From the NCBI GenBank assembly GCA_017620025.1, contig JAFZRF010000008.1:1-64000 (forward strand): a stretch of 64,000 nt of DNA, given 5' to 3'. Shown here in pieces: positions 50,089 through 57,957 of this stretch. The notes beneath the pieces were generated by a model. It did no database searches. It was not told the origin of the DNA and saw only the letters and a list, made by a program, of their open reading frames with translations. Every line of letters begins with the position of its first letter. Positions within the stretch are counted from its first letter, which is position 1. The position numbers were made by a program, and so were the translations under genes. Source of the stretch: Ruminococcus sp. (GTDB taxonomy: Bacteria; Bacillota; Clostridia; Oscillospirales; Ruminococcaceae).

Positions 50089-52617
50089 TTACTCAGCACT
50101 GATTATGCCTGCATCTATCTTCTGAATGGTGAGTGCGTCTGTTCCTGTGATACCTGCTGTGCCGTCTATATCGGCATTCTTCCTTCCCTGAGCGGTGAGA
50201 GGATATTTTTCATTATTCGTAACGTACTGTAGTACGGCTACTGCATCGGCGATATTTACCCTGGTATCAAGATTTGCGTCTCCGGCAGCAGCGGGAGCTG
50301 CTGTGCCTTCCTCAGCTGTCATATCCATGTTGAATTCTGCAAGAGCAGCCACGATGCTGTCAAGCTCTTCCTTGGCTGACAGACCGCCATACGATCCTCG
50401 TCCATGATGTCTGCTGAACTCATAGAAATTGGAATTGAATACCTTGTAATACTGAATATCAGGATTCTCCTCGAAATATGCCTGCTGTGCATCCAGGAAT
50501 GCCTGTGTATCGCTGTAGTTCTTATCAAGCTCGCCGTATATATACATAAGCATACACTCAGTTTCAAGGAAATCGGCGCTTATTCCGTTGTTGTTGAAAT
50601 CGAAGTTTGTCTCGAAATTATCGCGTATCTCCTGAGAAACGCCTATAACAGGCAGGAGCTCGGGATAGCGTCTTACCATTGTGCCGAAGTAACCCTTCTT
50701 GTAAGGACAGCTGAACTCGCATTCAAGATTGAACAGGATATTGAAATCAGCGTCATCTATCTTTCCGTCAAGGTTGATATCCGGCTTCGGAAGCTCTCCT
50801 GACTTTACCTTCCTGTAGTATTCCGGAAATGCTTCATTTATCTCTTCTCTTGTAAAATTCATGCGCTCCGGGAGCTCGATCTCTTCTGTCATGGGGCCGT
50901 ATCTGATAGAAAGCTCCTCATAGAGTGCGAGATTCTCAAGTACAGGATAGCGTCTGCAGAACTCAAGATTGTTATCAGAATAGTAATCAAAATCGAAGAA
51001 CTTCGGATCTGTCTCCTGACTGGTCACACAATACTCAGCAAGAGCCTCAACCATATCTTTATCGAAATCGTATGTGTACGCCGGTGCTATCTCAAAGAAC
51101 CTGATAGCCTTCTCCATTCCGTTTCTGGTTATAGGTGAATCAGAGAAATCCATCCAGTCCGGCACATTGTGATACGTTGTACTCTCCGGAAAAGCGATAT
51201 CACGCAGGAACTGATCATCACTCAGCTCGCTTGCAGTCCAGAGATTATAAGATGCATAAGCCAGCAGAGCTACATCCTGGAAATTGAACACTCCGTCCGA
51301 ATTGATATCAACATCAACGATCCCTTTCTCAACGAGCTCTTTCATGATGTACGATCCGGTTCCTGTCACGTGGTTAGAATAATTATAATAATCTATGAAG
51401 CGATATATATGTGAAGTAAGGAGCTCCTTCTCCTTTTCGAGTTCCGCCAGCGTCAATACGTTTTCGTCCGCCACGATATCCTCCTTGGTGATACGTCTGA
51501 TCTGTCCCTCTTCTTCACGTATATATATACTGCTCTCCCTGTATTTATAGTAATCCCACTCGCCGTCATCACGCCTGATAAGATCATTGGGGATCACAGC
51601 ATTGTATTCGTCCGGACAGTTGTCAATATAGTAATTCGGATCAGAATACTCAATATGAGGGGTATTGCTGGATAAGAAATACTCCATTATATCATTGTAG
51701 CTGAGTTTGTGGTTCGTTTCGTCAACGTCATAAGTACGCCACATATACTCAATACCCGATTTCCACGCATCAGTTGCACACGTAAAATTGATATCAATCG
51801 TGGGAATTGAATCGTATTTCTCCTGTATGTAGTCGGGAACAGTGCAATCTCCGCGGCAATTTTCAATGTTATAGAACGCATATACATCAAAGATGTCAAA
51901 TTTTCCGTCGCTGTTAATATCCAGCCATGATTCTCCGTTCTGCTCTATAAATGCTTTTACCGTCTGTACACCTAACAGGTAATCAGTATTCGCTCTGTAT
52001 TCCTGCGCATTCGTGTTGATAGCCGTTGCATTTGAGAACATAAGGACCGACGTTAAAAATGCAGTATATTTTTTCACAATAAGACTCCCTTCGTATTCAT
52101 AGTCTGAAACCGGAACAGTGTTCCATGTTCCGTTTCCGTTATTAACGTCCACGGCAATGGGTGATGTTGCCGTGATACATCCGGTGCCGCTGACTACAGC
52201 ACCGCTCTGTGTCTGTGAAGCTGCTGCGGAGGTCTGGCTGACGGCAGCAGCAGTATTTGTATTCCCGGAAGTGCCCGTTTCAGCCGGAGCAACTGTGGTA
52301 TGCCTGTCTGTCTTTTTCTCTGACCCTTCAGTAACAGCAGGAGATGTCGGAGTTACAGCCGGTCCCGTCTCCGATACGATCATATCGTCCGGAGGAGTGA
52401 TATCCGGCGGCGCAGGCATATTCTTCAGGTATACACCTACACACAGCGCGGCAGCAAGACCGGCTGTGCCTGCGGCAAACCTGTAGAACAACGGTAACCT
52501 CTTATCTCTGTGTCCGGATGACGAGAGGTTTTCTATTTCGGCAAAAAAAGCATCTTTTTTATTTGATTCCAGGGATACGTATGAATCCTGTATTGCTTTC
52601 CTGAACTTTTTATTCAA
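50089..52617 (-). CDS. membrane anti-sigma-like protein fused in frame to a dockerin-bearing secreted protein
   Basis: An 842-residue frame. Residues 1-43 are a cytoplasmic charged helix region; one membrane helix (YRFAAGTAGLAAALCVGVYLK) lies at 44-65. A Thr/Ser/Pro/Ala linker follows to about 175. At residue 181 a second signal-peptide-like segment begins (VKKYTAFLTSVLMFSNATA), coded by a GTG with its own ribosome site. The remaining 640 residues are acidic and Tyr-rich, with single dockerin-like calcium loops at 233-244 (DINSDGKFDIFD), 437-448 (DINSDGVFNFQD), 613-624 (DINLDGKIDDAD) and 673-684 (DFNNNGISADFL), and a full dockerin at 779-838. It starts 15 nt after an ECF sigma gene. It may make a tethered receptor, a free 662-residue secreted protein from 52077, or both. 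Confidence 0.75.
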   Translation of the reverse strand: MNKKFRKAIQDSYVSLESNKKDAFFAEIENLSSSGHRDKRLPLFYRFAAGTAGLAAALCVGVYLKNMPAPPDITPPDDMIVSETGPAVTPTSPAVTEGSEKKTDRHTTVAPAETGTSGNTNTAAAVSQTSAAASQTQSGAVVSGTGCITATSPIAVDVNNGNGTWNTVPVSDYEYEGSLIVKKYTAFLTSVLMFSNATAINTNAQEYRANTDYLLGVQTVKAFIEQNGESWLDINSDGKFDIFDVYAFYNIENCRGDCTVPDYIQEKYDSIPTIDINFTCATDAWKSGIEYMWRTYDVDETNHKLSYNDIMEYFLSSNTPHIEYSDPNYYIDNCPDEYNAVIPNDLIRRDDGEWDYYKYRESSIYIREEEGQIRRITKEDIVADENVLTLAELEKEKELLTSHIYRFIDYYNYSNHVTGTGSYIMKELVEKGIVDVDINSDGVFNFQDVALLAYASYNLWTASELSDDQFLRDIAFPESTTYHNVPDWMDFSDSPITRNGMEKAIRFFEIAPAYTYDFDKDMVEALAEYCVTSQETDPKFFDFDYYSDNNLEFCRRYPVLENLALYEELSIRYGPMTEEIELPERMNFTREEINEAFPEYYRKVKSGELPKPDINLDGKIDDADFNILFNLECEFSCPYKKGYFGTMVRRYPELLPVIGVSQEIRDNFETNFDFNNNGISADFLETECMLMYIYGELDKNYSDTQAFLDAQQAYFEENPDIQYYKVFNSNFYEFSRHHGRGSYGGLSAKEELDSIVAALAEFNMDMTAEEGTAAPAAAGDANLDTRVNIADAVAVLQYVTNNEKYPLTAQGRKNADIDGTAGITGTDALTIQKIDAGIISAE
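52075..52091 (-). promoter_or_regulatory. internal ribosome site and GTG start inside the anti-sigma/dockerin frame
   Basis: On the minus strand, AAGGGAG (52091-52085) is followed after seven bases by GTG (52077-52075), then a Lys-Lys, hydrophobic core and Asn/Ala-type cleavage region: a signal peptide. All in the same frame as the larger protein. This decides whether a shorter secreted product is made. Confidence 0.7.
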
Positions 52618-52632
52618 ATCAAAAACCTCCCA

Positions 52633-53079
52633 TCATTCAAAATCTTTTTTCAGGACAGACAGTATCTTTTTTATCCTGCGGTCCATTGCGAACCTTGAGA
52701 CTCCGTAGAGCTTGCTCAGAACACTGACAGGTACTTCATTCTTGTATCGCAGAAGTATGAGCTCGCTGTCCTCCTCCGGCAGCTTTCTTATCGCATCGGA
52801 AAGAGCCACTCCCGTGAGGACATCCTCCTCATGATCTGCGTCATCAGGAAAGGTATCAGTAAGTTCCTCGGAAGGCGTTTTACGGTAGTGGTCCGCACAC
52901 AGATTGCCGGCGATCGTGTACAGATACTGCAGGTCTTTGCCAATGCCGTGATACTGCGGATGTTCAAGGAATCGAAGGAAGGTCTCCTGACATATGTCTT
53001 CCGCTACATCACGGTTATGTACTTTATAGAAGCAGTATCGTAAGATCCTATCGTACTGATCTTTCAAATCTAATGACAT
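52633..53079 (-). CDS. ECF-type sigma-70 family sigma factor (second pair)
   Basis: A 148-residue sigma factor, short for the class. Region 2 lies at about 5-70 (YDRILRYCFYKVHNRDVAEDICQETFLRFLEHP, LQYLYTIAGNLCADHYRK). Region 4 is at about 95-145 (LPEEDSELILLRYKNEVPVSVLSKLYGVSRFAMDRRIKKIL). The linker between is acidic. It differs clearly from the sigma factor at 38113, so the two pairs are not recent duplicates. GGGAGG precedes the ATG. The promoter upstream is a normal sigma-A type. The anti-sigma/dockerin frame follows after 15 nt. Confidence 0.88.
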   Translation of the reverse strand: MSLDLKDQYDRILRYCFYKVHNRDVAEDICQETFLRFLEHPQYHGIGKDLQYLYTIAGNLCADHYRKTPSEELTDTFPDDADHEEDVLTGVALSDAIRKLPEEDSELILLRYKNEVPVSVLSKLYGVSRFAMDRRIKKILSVLKKDFE

Positions 53080-53198
53080 ATTGACCTCCCTTCACAATGT
53101 ATGACGTTCTCAAAGCCCCTTTGTGCGCTTTTAATTGTAAACGTTTGATTAATTTTCTGTTAATATATCATTAACACGCGCAGCTGTTATCATTTTAT

Positions 53199-53227
53199 AT
53201 TATACACCATTTAGGATGATTGTTCAA
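53199..53227 (-). promoter_or_regulatory. sigma-A promoter of the second sigma/anti-sigma operon
   Basis: TTGAAC (53227-53222) and TATAAT (53204-53199), spacer 17 nt, about 120 nt before the sigma start. Confidence 0.8.
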
Positions 53228-53247
53228 ATCAGAACGGATACTGCACA

Positions 53248-53284
53248 GAAAAGCCCCCGGCAGAAATAAAGCTCTGCCGGGGGC
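53248..53284 (-). terminator. terminator after the dockerin remnant and LRR-dockerin gene
   Basis: GCCCCCGGCAGA/TCTGCCGGGGGC, a 12-base-pair stem with an eight-base loop, then TTTTC on the minus strand. It stands 23 nt after the stop of the out-of-frame dockerin remnant, not after the stop of the intact gene, which is 180 nt upstream. Confidence 0.88.
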
Positions 53285-53306
53285 CGTTTATTTATACTCA
53301 GCTTAT

Positions 53307-53463
53307 TCAGCCTTCCTGTCTTTCACGGAAGAAATCCTCCGCAGCTACATCATCGCTTGCGGATGCTAAAGCATAGTATTCAAGGACGAGCGAAGCATCC
53401 GAGGAATCGATAAGTCCGTCCCTGTTCACATCGCCTGCGCTCTTTGTCTCCTCTGATCCCTGA
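53307..53463 (-). pseudogene. out-of-frame half-dockerin remnant after the LRR-dockerin gene
   Basis: Reading the minus strand in another frame, the stretch encodes a second dockerin half with the calcium loop DVNRDGLIDSSD, the helix ASLVLEYYALAS and the end AAEDFFRERQEG before TGA at 53309-53307. It closely parallels the C-terminus of the 1540-residue protein (GDVNKDGLLDSADASLILEF...). It has no start codon of its own and is cut off from the upstream frame by the stop at 53464. It is either the old C-terminus left after a rearrangement or a frameshifted extension. Confidence 0.8.
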
Positions 53464-56400
53464 TCAGATATTTGATCTTAAAAATTCTTCAAGCCCGATA
53501 TCGTAGCCTGCGCTGTTATACGCATAGAATGCAAGCAGCAATGAAGCATCGCTTGATGTGACTCTTCCGTCTCCGTTTACATCGGATACCTCAAGCGGAA
53601 CAGAAGGCTCTCCGCCGGTTGAGAGGTTTGCGTATTCATCAAGCAGGCAGGAAGCATCCACAGCATCTACCATGCCGTCTCCGTTGATATCGCCCTTCCT
53701 GAGATCCTTCGGAGGCTCGGACGGTACAGTCGTTGTTGTCTCAGGCGCTATATCAGCCGCAGTTTCCGTTGTGGCCGCATCAGCTGTAGTCTCTGCAGGC
53801 TCTGCCGTTGTTGTGGCAGGAGCTTCTTCCGTGGTCGTTGCAGGCTTTGTTTCCGTGGTAACCGGTACAGCGGTCGTTACGGTTGAAACTGTCTCTGCCG
53901 GTGCGGTCGCAGCCGTTGTTTCCTCCGGCAGCTCTGTCTCAGCAGGATCGTTGATATGGATCGTCTTCTCCATGCTCTCTGTATTCTCAGTGCCTGCATA
54001 TGACAGACAGCCCGTGCCGACCTTTACGGTAACGTCCGCAAGCTCGGAGTAATCTCCCACGAGAACAAAGGTGTCGGTCACCTCTTCATCTGTTCCGTGG
54101 AATACAGGCTCTATGGTGTATCCGGGGAAGCCCTCAACCGTAACTGTATTGTCATTTACAGAATCGGACTGCATATACTTGCCGAAACAGAACCTTATGC
54201 ATCCGCTCTCCTCCTGATCATACCATATATCCGATACCTCGCCGGGTGCATCACTGCTGAGGGCGAACTCGATAACAGGATTCTCATCACGGACTGTTAT
54301 CTTGCCGCTGTCGATCTGTTCAAAACCCTCTGCATTGCATACTATCCTCCAGTCACCCACAGGAGCTATCCATGCGAAGTGTCCGGTCTCGTCAGAGATC
54401 ATGGGATTCTTCTGATATGTGTCTTCCGGATCCCAGGGCATCTCCCTGCCGTCCTCGTCTATACTGTAAATGGTTATCTCTGCCCCGCCTATGGGATTAG
54501 AAGGCGCTGCCTCGTATACAGTGCCGTTTCCTTTTTTAAGGAACACTATCTTTGCGGGATAGGAGAAGAAACCTCCGGTATAATCGATCTCCTCGCCGGC
54601 AGCCGCATCGGCCTTCGTTACTATAATGATATTGATACCGCCCGGCTCTCCGGCAGGAACATCAAGCTGTCTGGTAGCTGTCCATACGTCATTCTCCTCG
54701 TCGTACCTCGTCTCTATCAGCTGAGTTGAGACAGCTTTTGAGGTTATGCTGTTATTTGTGATGAACACCTTGCTTATAAGCTCGCTGTTGCTGATATCAA
54801 GAGTGAACTTTACCGTTCTGTCGGGGAGCAGCAGCTTGACGGGTGAAGCACATTCCGCAAAGGCATCTGTAACATCTGCATCGCCCTCCCACTCATTGAC
54901 ACGGAGCTTTACACTCCTTACAGCAGGCTCTGCCTCGGAGTAGACAACAGTGTATTCCTCTGTCTTCACGCCGTTGTATCCGGCATAGAATGTGAAGGTG
55001 TCACCCTCCTTTGTTTCCTCAGGAAGCACTACGGTAACGAAGAATCTGCCTGTAGCCGGATCAGTTACGGGAGAGTCTATGAGCTTGCCGTCCATAAGGA
55101 TATCAACGGGAGTGTTCACAGGGCCCATTCCGCTGATCGTGAACAGTTTAGTGTTCACGGCAGCCGGAACATTGAGAACCAGTTCCTTTACGGAAACCCT
55201 TACCGAGCCTATGGGTTCTGTCCATGTTTTACCGTCTGCTGATTTAAGCACAAGATCTGAATCTATATCGAATTCGCCGGCTTCCTTTGCTGTAAGGGAG
55301 AAGTTCACCTCGCCGCTGCCGGTCGTGAATACGATCTCCTTCTCACCGTTACTGAACGTTTTGTTTTCCTCAACAGTACCGGACACCGCCTCGACTGAAG
55401 CCTCGTCCATTCCAAAGGATGACGGAACAGTGAGCAGCAGGGTGAAGTTTCCGGAAGCATCTGCAAAATCATCAAGAGCATCAAAGGAAACAGTGAAATT
55501 CACCTTTCCTCCGACAGCCGCACTTTTCACATCTGCCCTGATCTCCGACTCCGGGCGTGAGAGATGAACGAATCTCTCGTCCTTGAGCGAATAGCAGTGA
55601 TAGAAGGCATCGCACTTTATATCAGCATCTTCGCCGGTATAGTTCACCTTTGAAAGGCTGCGGCAGTTGCTGAATGAATACTCGCATACCGTCTTGACAG
55701 TATCAGGAAGAGTTACCTCCTCAAGAGCTGTATCATTGCGGAATACGATGGAATTGAGCAGCGTAACGCCCTTTCCTAAAACGGCTGACCGGAGCGACTC
55801 GCAGCTCTCAAAGGCACTCAATCCGATATCAGTCACGCTGTCGGGGATAACTATGCTCCTGAGACCGCTCCTTATGAATGCTGATGAGTTTATGGTCTCA
55901 AGCCCCTCGGGGAGTTCTATGCTCTTCAGTGAATAGGTGTTCCTGAAAGCGTAAGTATCAATAGTCTTCAGAGACTCCGGAAGAACGACCTCTTCAAGAG
56001 AATAGACATTGCTCAGACAGCCATAGGGTATCTTTGCCATACCGTCAGCGAATATGACCTTTCTGAGCGTTTTGCATCCTTCAAAGCCCGACTGGCAGCT
56101 CTTCAGCGTAGAAGGAAGGGTTATCTCAGTAATTGCCGTGTTGGAAAAAGCATTTGTGTTTATGGTCTCAAGCCCCTCGGGGAAAGTAAATTCAGCAAGA
56201 CTGATGCAGTTCTTGAAGGCGCCATAACCTATTGCCTTTATGGAATCCGGAAGTATAACAGTCTCTACCCCTTTGGCATCATCAAGACAGAATTCCGGTA
56301 TCGTTACTGTGCCCTCTGCAAACGTCACCTGCTTAAGAGTCTTTGTTCTGAATGCGTTACTGCTATCCGTAAGAGTAGAAGGAAGAGTTATCTTGGCAAG

Positions 56401-57621
56401 GGCAGTATTATCGAATGCGCCGTACTGTATCTTTTCAATTCCCTCATGGAATGTAAAGTCAGAAAGGCTGCGACAGTTCTTAAAGGCAAAGCTGCCTATC
56501 GTCTTTACAGTGTCCGGCAGGATGACGGTCTCAAGTCCTGTTGCATCATAAAGGCAGGAGTCCGGTATGAGCTCTGTGCCTTCGGCAAAAGTCACCTTTT
56601 TAAGAGACTTTGTTCTGAATGCGTTACCGCAATCCGTAAGAGTAGAAGGAAGAGTTATCCCGGTCAGGGCTGTATTGTCAAATGCGCCGAAATGTATCTC
56701 TTCAAGTCCCTCATGGAATGTGAATGTGCTCAGACTTCTGCAGTTACGGAAGGCATAGTTGCCTATGTTCTTTACAGTATCGGGCAGGATAACAGTCTCA
56801 AGCCCTGTTGCATCATAAAAGCAGGATTCCGGTACAAGCTCTGCGCCCTTTGTAAGTGTTGCCTTTTTCAGTGTGGAAGTTCTGAATCCGTTGTTACAAA
56901 CTGTAAGAGTAGAAGGAAGTGTTATCTCTGTCAGCGGTACATCGTCAAATGCGCCGAAATGTATCTCTTCAAGCCCCTCATGGAATGTAAAGGAGCTCAG
57001 ACTTCTGCAGTTACGGAAGGCATAGGTACCTATCGTCTTTACGGTATCGGGCATGATAACAGTCTCAAGCCCTGTTGCATCATAGAAGCAGTCTTCGGGA
57101 ACGGTCTCTGTACCCTTTGCAAATGTTGCCTTTTTCAGTGTGGACGTTCTGAATCCGTTGTTACAAACCGTAAGAGTTGACGGGAGAGTTACCTCTGTCA
57201 GAGGTACATTGTCGAATGCGCCGAACTGTATCTTTTCAATTCCCTCATGGAATGTGAAGGAGGTCAGACTTTTGCAGTCGCCGAAAGCTTCCGACTCGAT
57301 GACCGTAACTGTCTTCGGTATGGTAACTGAGGTTATCTTTGATTTTGAACTGAATGCATTCGATCCGATAGCTGTTACAGGCTTTCCGTTGATCTCATCC
57401 GGAACCGTGATAACGGTATCCGAGCCGTTGTACTTACTGACAGTTATACCGGTATCGTTTCCCCTGTAGGAATAATCACCGTACCGCGGATCGGCAGCAC
57501 AGGCAGTCATGACCGGCAGCTGGGCCGTATTCCACGGTGCCGAGACCGGTGTCAGACTGAACGACATCATTGATGCAGCTGCAGCAGCACAGGCAATGAT
57601 CCTTCTTACCCTTCTGTTCAT
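53464..57621 (-). CDS. giant secreted BspA-type LRR protein with C-terminal dockerin
   Basis: A protein of 1385 residues. Signal peptide about 1-42. LRR_5/BspA repeats fill about 55-690, including five tandem 89-residue units (121-565). A cohesin- or Ig-like beta region follows (about 700-1030), then a carboxypeptidase-regulatory-like domain (1033-1115) with DETGHFAWIAPVGDWRIVC. A short beta domain (about 1120-1220) leads to a Thr/Glu/Pro/Ala linker (about 1225-1305) and a dockerin at 1310-1378 (DINGDGMVDAVD and DVNGDGRVTSSD). It matches the plan of the 1540-residue protein except that the protease core is absent. GGAGG precedes the ATG. A half-dockerin remnant follows its stop. Confidence 0.88.
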   Translation of the reverse strand: MNRRVRRIIACAAAAASMMSFSLTPVSAPWNTAQLPVMTACAADPRYGDYSYRGNDTGITVSKYNGSDTVITVPDEINGKPVTAIGSNAFSSKSKITSVTIPKTVTVIESEAFGDCKSLTSFTFHEGIEKIQFGAFDNVPLTEVTLPSTLTVCNNGFRTSTLKKATFAKGTETVPEDCFYDATGLETVIMPDTVKTIGTYAFRNCRSLSSFTFHEGLEEIHFGAFDDVPLTEITLPSTLTVCNNGFRTSTLKKATLTKGAELVPESCFYDATGLETVILPDTVKNIGNYAFRNCRSLSTFTFHEGLEEIHFGAFDNTALTGITLPSTLTDCGNAFRTKSLKKVTFAEGTELIPDSCLYDATGLETVILPDTVKTIGSFAFKNCRSLSDFTFHEGIEKIQYGAFDNTALAKITLPSTLTDSSNAFRTKTLKQVTFAEGTVTIPEFCLDDAKGVETVILPDSIKAIGYGAFKNCISLAEFTFPEGLETINTNAFSNTAITEITLPSTLKSCQSGFEGCKTLRKVIFADGMAKIPYGCLSNVYSLEEVVLPESLKTIDTYAFRNTYSLKSIELPEGLETINSSAFIRSGLRSIVIPDSVTDIGLSAFESCESLRSAVLGKGVTLLNSIVFRNDTALEEVTLPDTVKTVCEYSFSNCRSLSKVNYTGEDADIKCDAFYHCYSLKDERFVHLSRPESEIRADVKSAAVGGKVNFTVSFDALDDFADASGNFTLLLTVPSSFGMDEASVEAVSGTVEENKTFSNGEKEIVFTTGSGEVNFSLTAKEAGEFDIDSDLVLKSADGKTWTEPIGSVRVSVKELVLNVPAAVNTKLFTISGMGPVNTPVDILMDGKLIDSPVTDPATGRFFVTVVLPEETKEGDTFTFYAGYNGVKTEEYTVVYSEAEPAVRSVKLRVNEWEGDADVTDAFAECASPVKLLLPDRTVKFTLDISNSELISKVFITNNSITSKAVSTQLIETRYDEENDVWTATRQLDVPAGEPGGINIIIVTKADAAAGEEIDYTGGFFSYPAKIVFLKKGNGTVYEAAPSNPIGGAEITIYSIDEDGREMPWDPEDTYQKNPMISDETGHFAWIAPVGDWRIVCNAEGFEQIDSGKITVRDENPVIEFALSSDAPGEVSDIWYDQEESGCIRFCFGKYMQSDSVNDNTVTVEGFPGYTIEPVFHGTDEEVTDTFVLVGDYSELADVTVKVGTGCLSYAGTENTESMEKTIHINDPAETELPEETTAATAPAETVSTVTTAVPVTTETKPATTTEEAPATTTAEPAETTADAATTETAADIAPETTTTVPSEPPKDLRKGDINGDGMVDAVDASCLLDEYANLSTGGEPSVPLEVSDVNGDGRVTSSDASLLLAFYAYNSAGYDIGLEEFLRSNI
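55927..57261 (-). repeat. five tandem 267-bp repeats inside the LRR-dockerin gene
   Basis: Five in-frame copies of an 89-codon unit (residues 121-565). Each begins FTFHEGxE and runs through ITLPSTL, a FRTxxLKK turn, FYDATGLETVILPDTVK and AFRNCRSLS. The first four copies are very alike in DNA as well as protein (for example CTCAAGCCCTGTTGCATCATA recurs), the fifth less so. Such repeats can expand or contract by recombination. Confidence 0.88.
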
Positions 57622-57670
57622 TTATACTATCCTCCGATAATTGAATTACGGCTCTTTGTCCGCACTTATA

Positions 57671-57699
57671 ATTATACTCCATACCGGCAATAATTGAAA
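57671..57699 (-). promoter_or_regulatory. sigma-A promoter of the LRR-dockerin gene
   Basis: TTTCAA (57699-57694) and TATAAT (57676-57671), spacer 17 nt, 50 nt before the start. The rest of the gap to 57897 is AT-rich with no gene. Confidence 0.75.
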
Positions 57700-57896
57700 G
57701 AGTATTTACATAAATTGTAAAAATGTCGATTTGATGTTATTACCAGTACAGGCCGTTTGTGACAATGATACAATAAAATCGCACATGATAAGACAATATC
57801 CGCACCCGATTCCTGATCCGCAGCGGATTTTCAATTATGATTTTTTACTGGTAAATATGTACAATCAGCTATTATTCGTTTTATTTAACATAAATA

Positions 57897-57925
57897 TTGA
57901 CTTTTACAAATAATTATGGTATAAT
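57897..57925 (+). promoter_or_regulatory. sigma-A promoter of the c-di-GMP/HPt genes
   Basis: TTGACT at 57897-57902 and TATAAT at 57920-57925, spacer 17 nt, 33 nt before the start at 57958. Confidence 0.85.
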
Positions 57926-57957
57926 AAGTATAACTATACGGTCGGGAGGGTTGATAT

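Noticed and set aside
55927-57261. Possible CRISPR array because of regularly repeated DNA
   Set aside because: Repeats are 267 bp, in frame and encode LRR units; there are no short direct repeats with unique spacers anywhere in the window.
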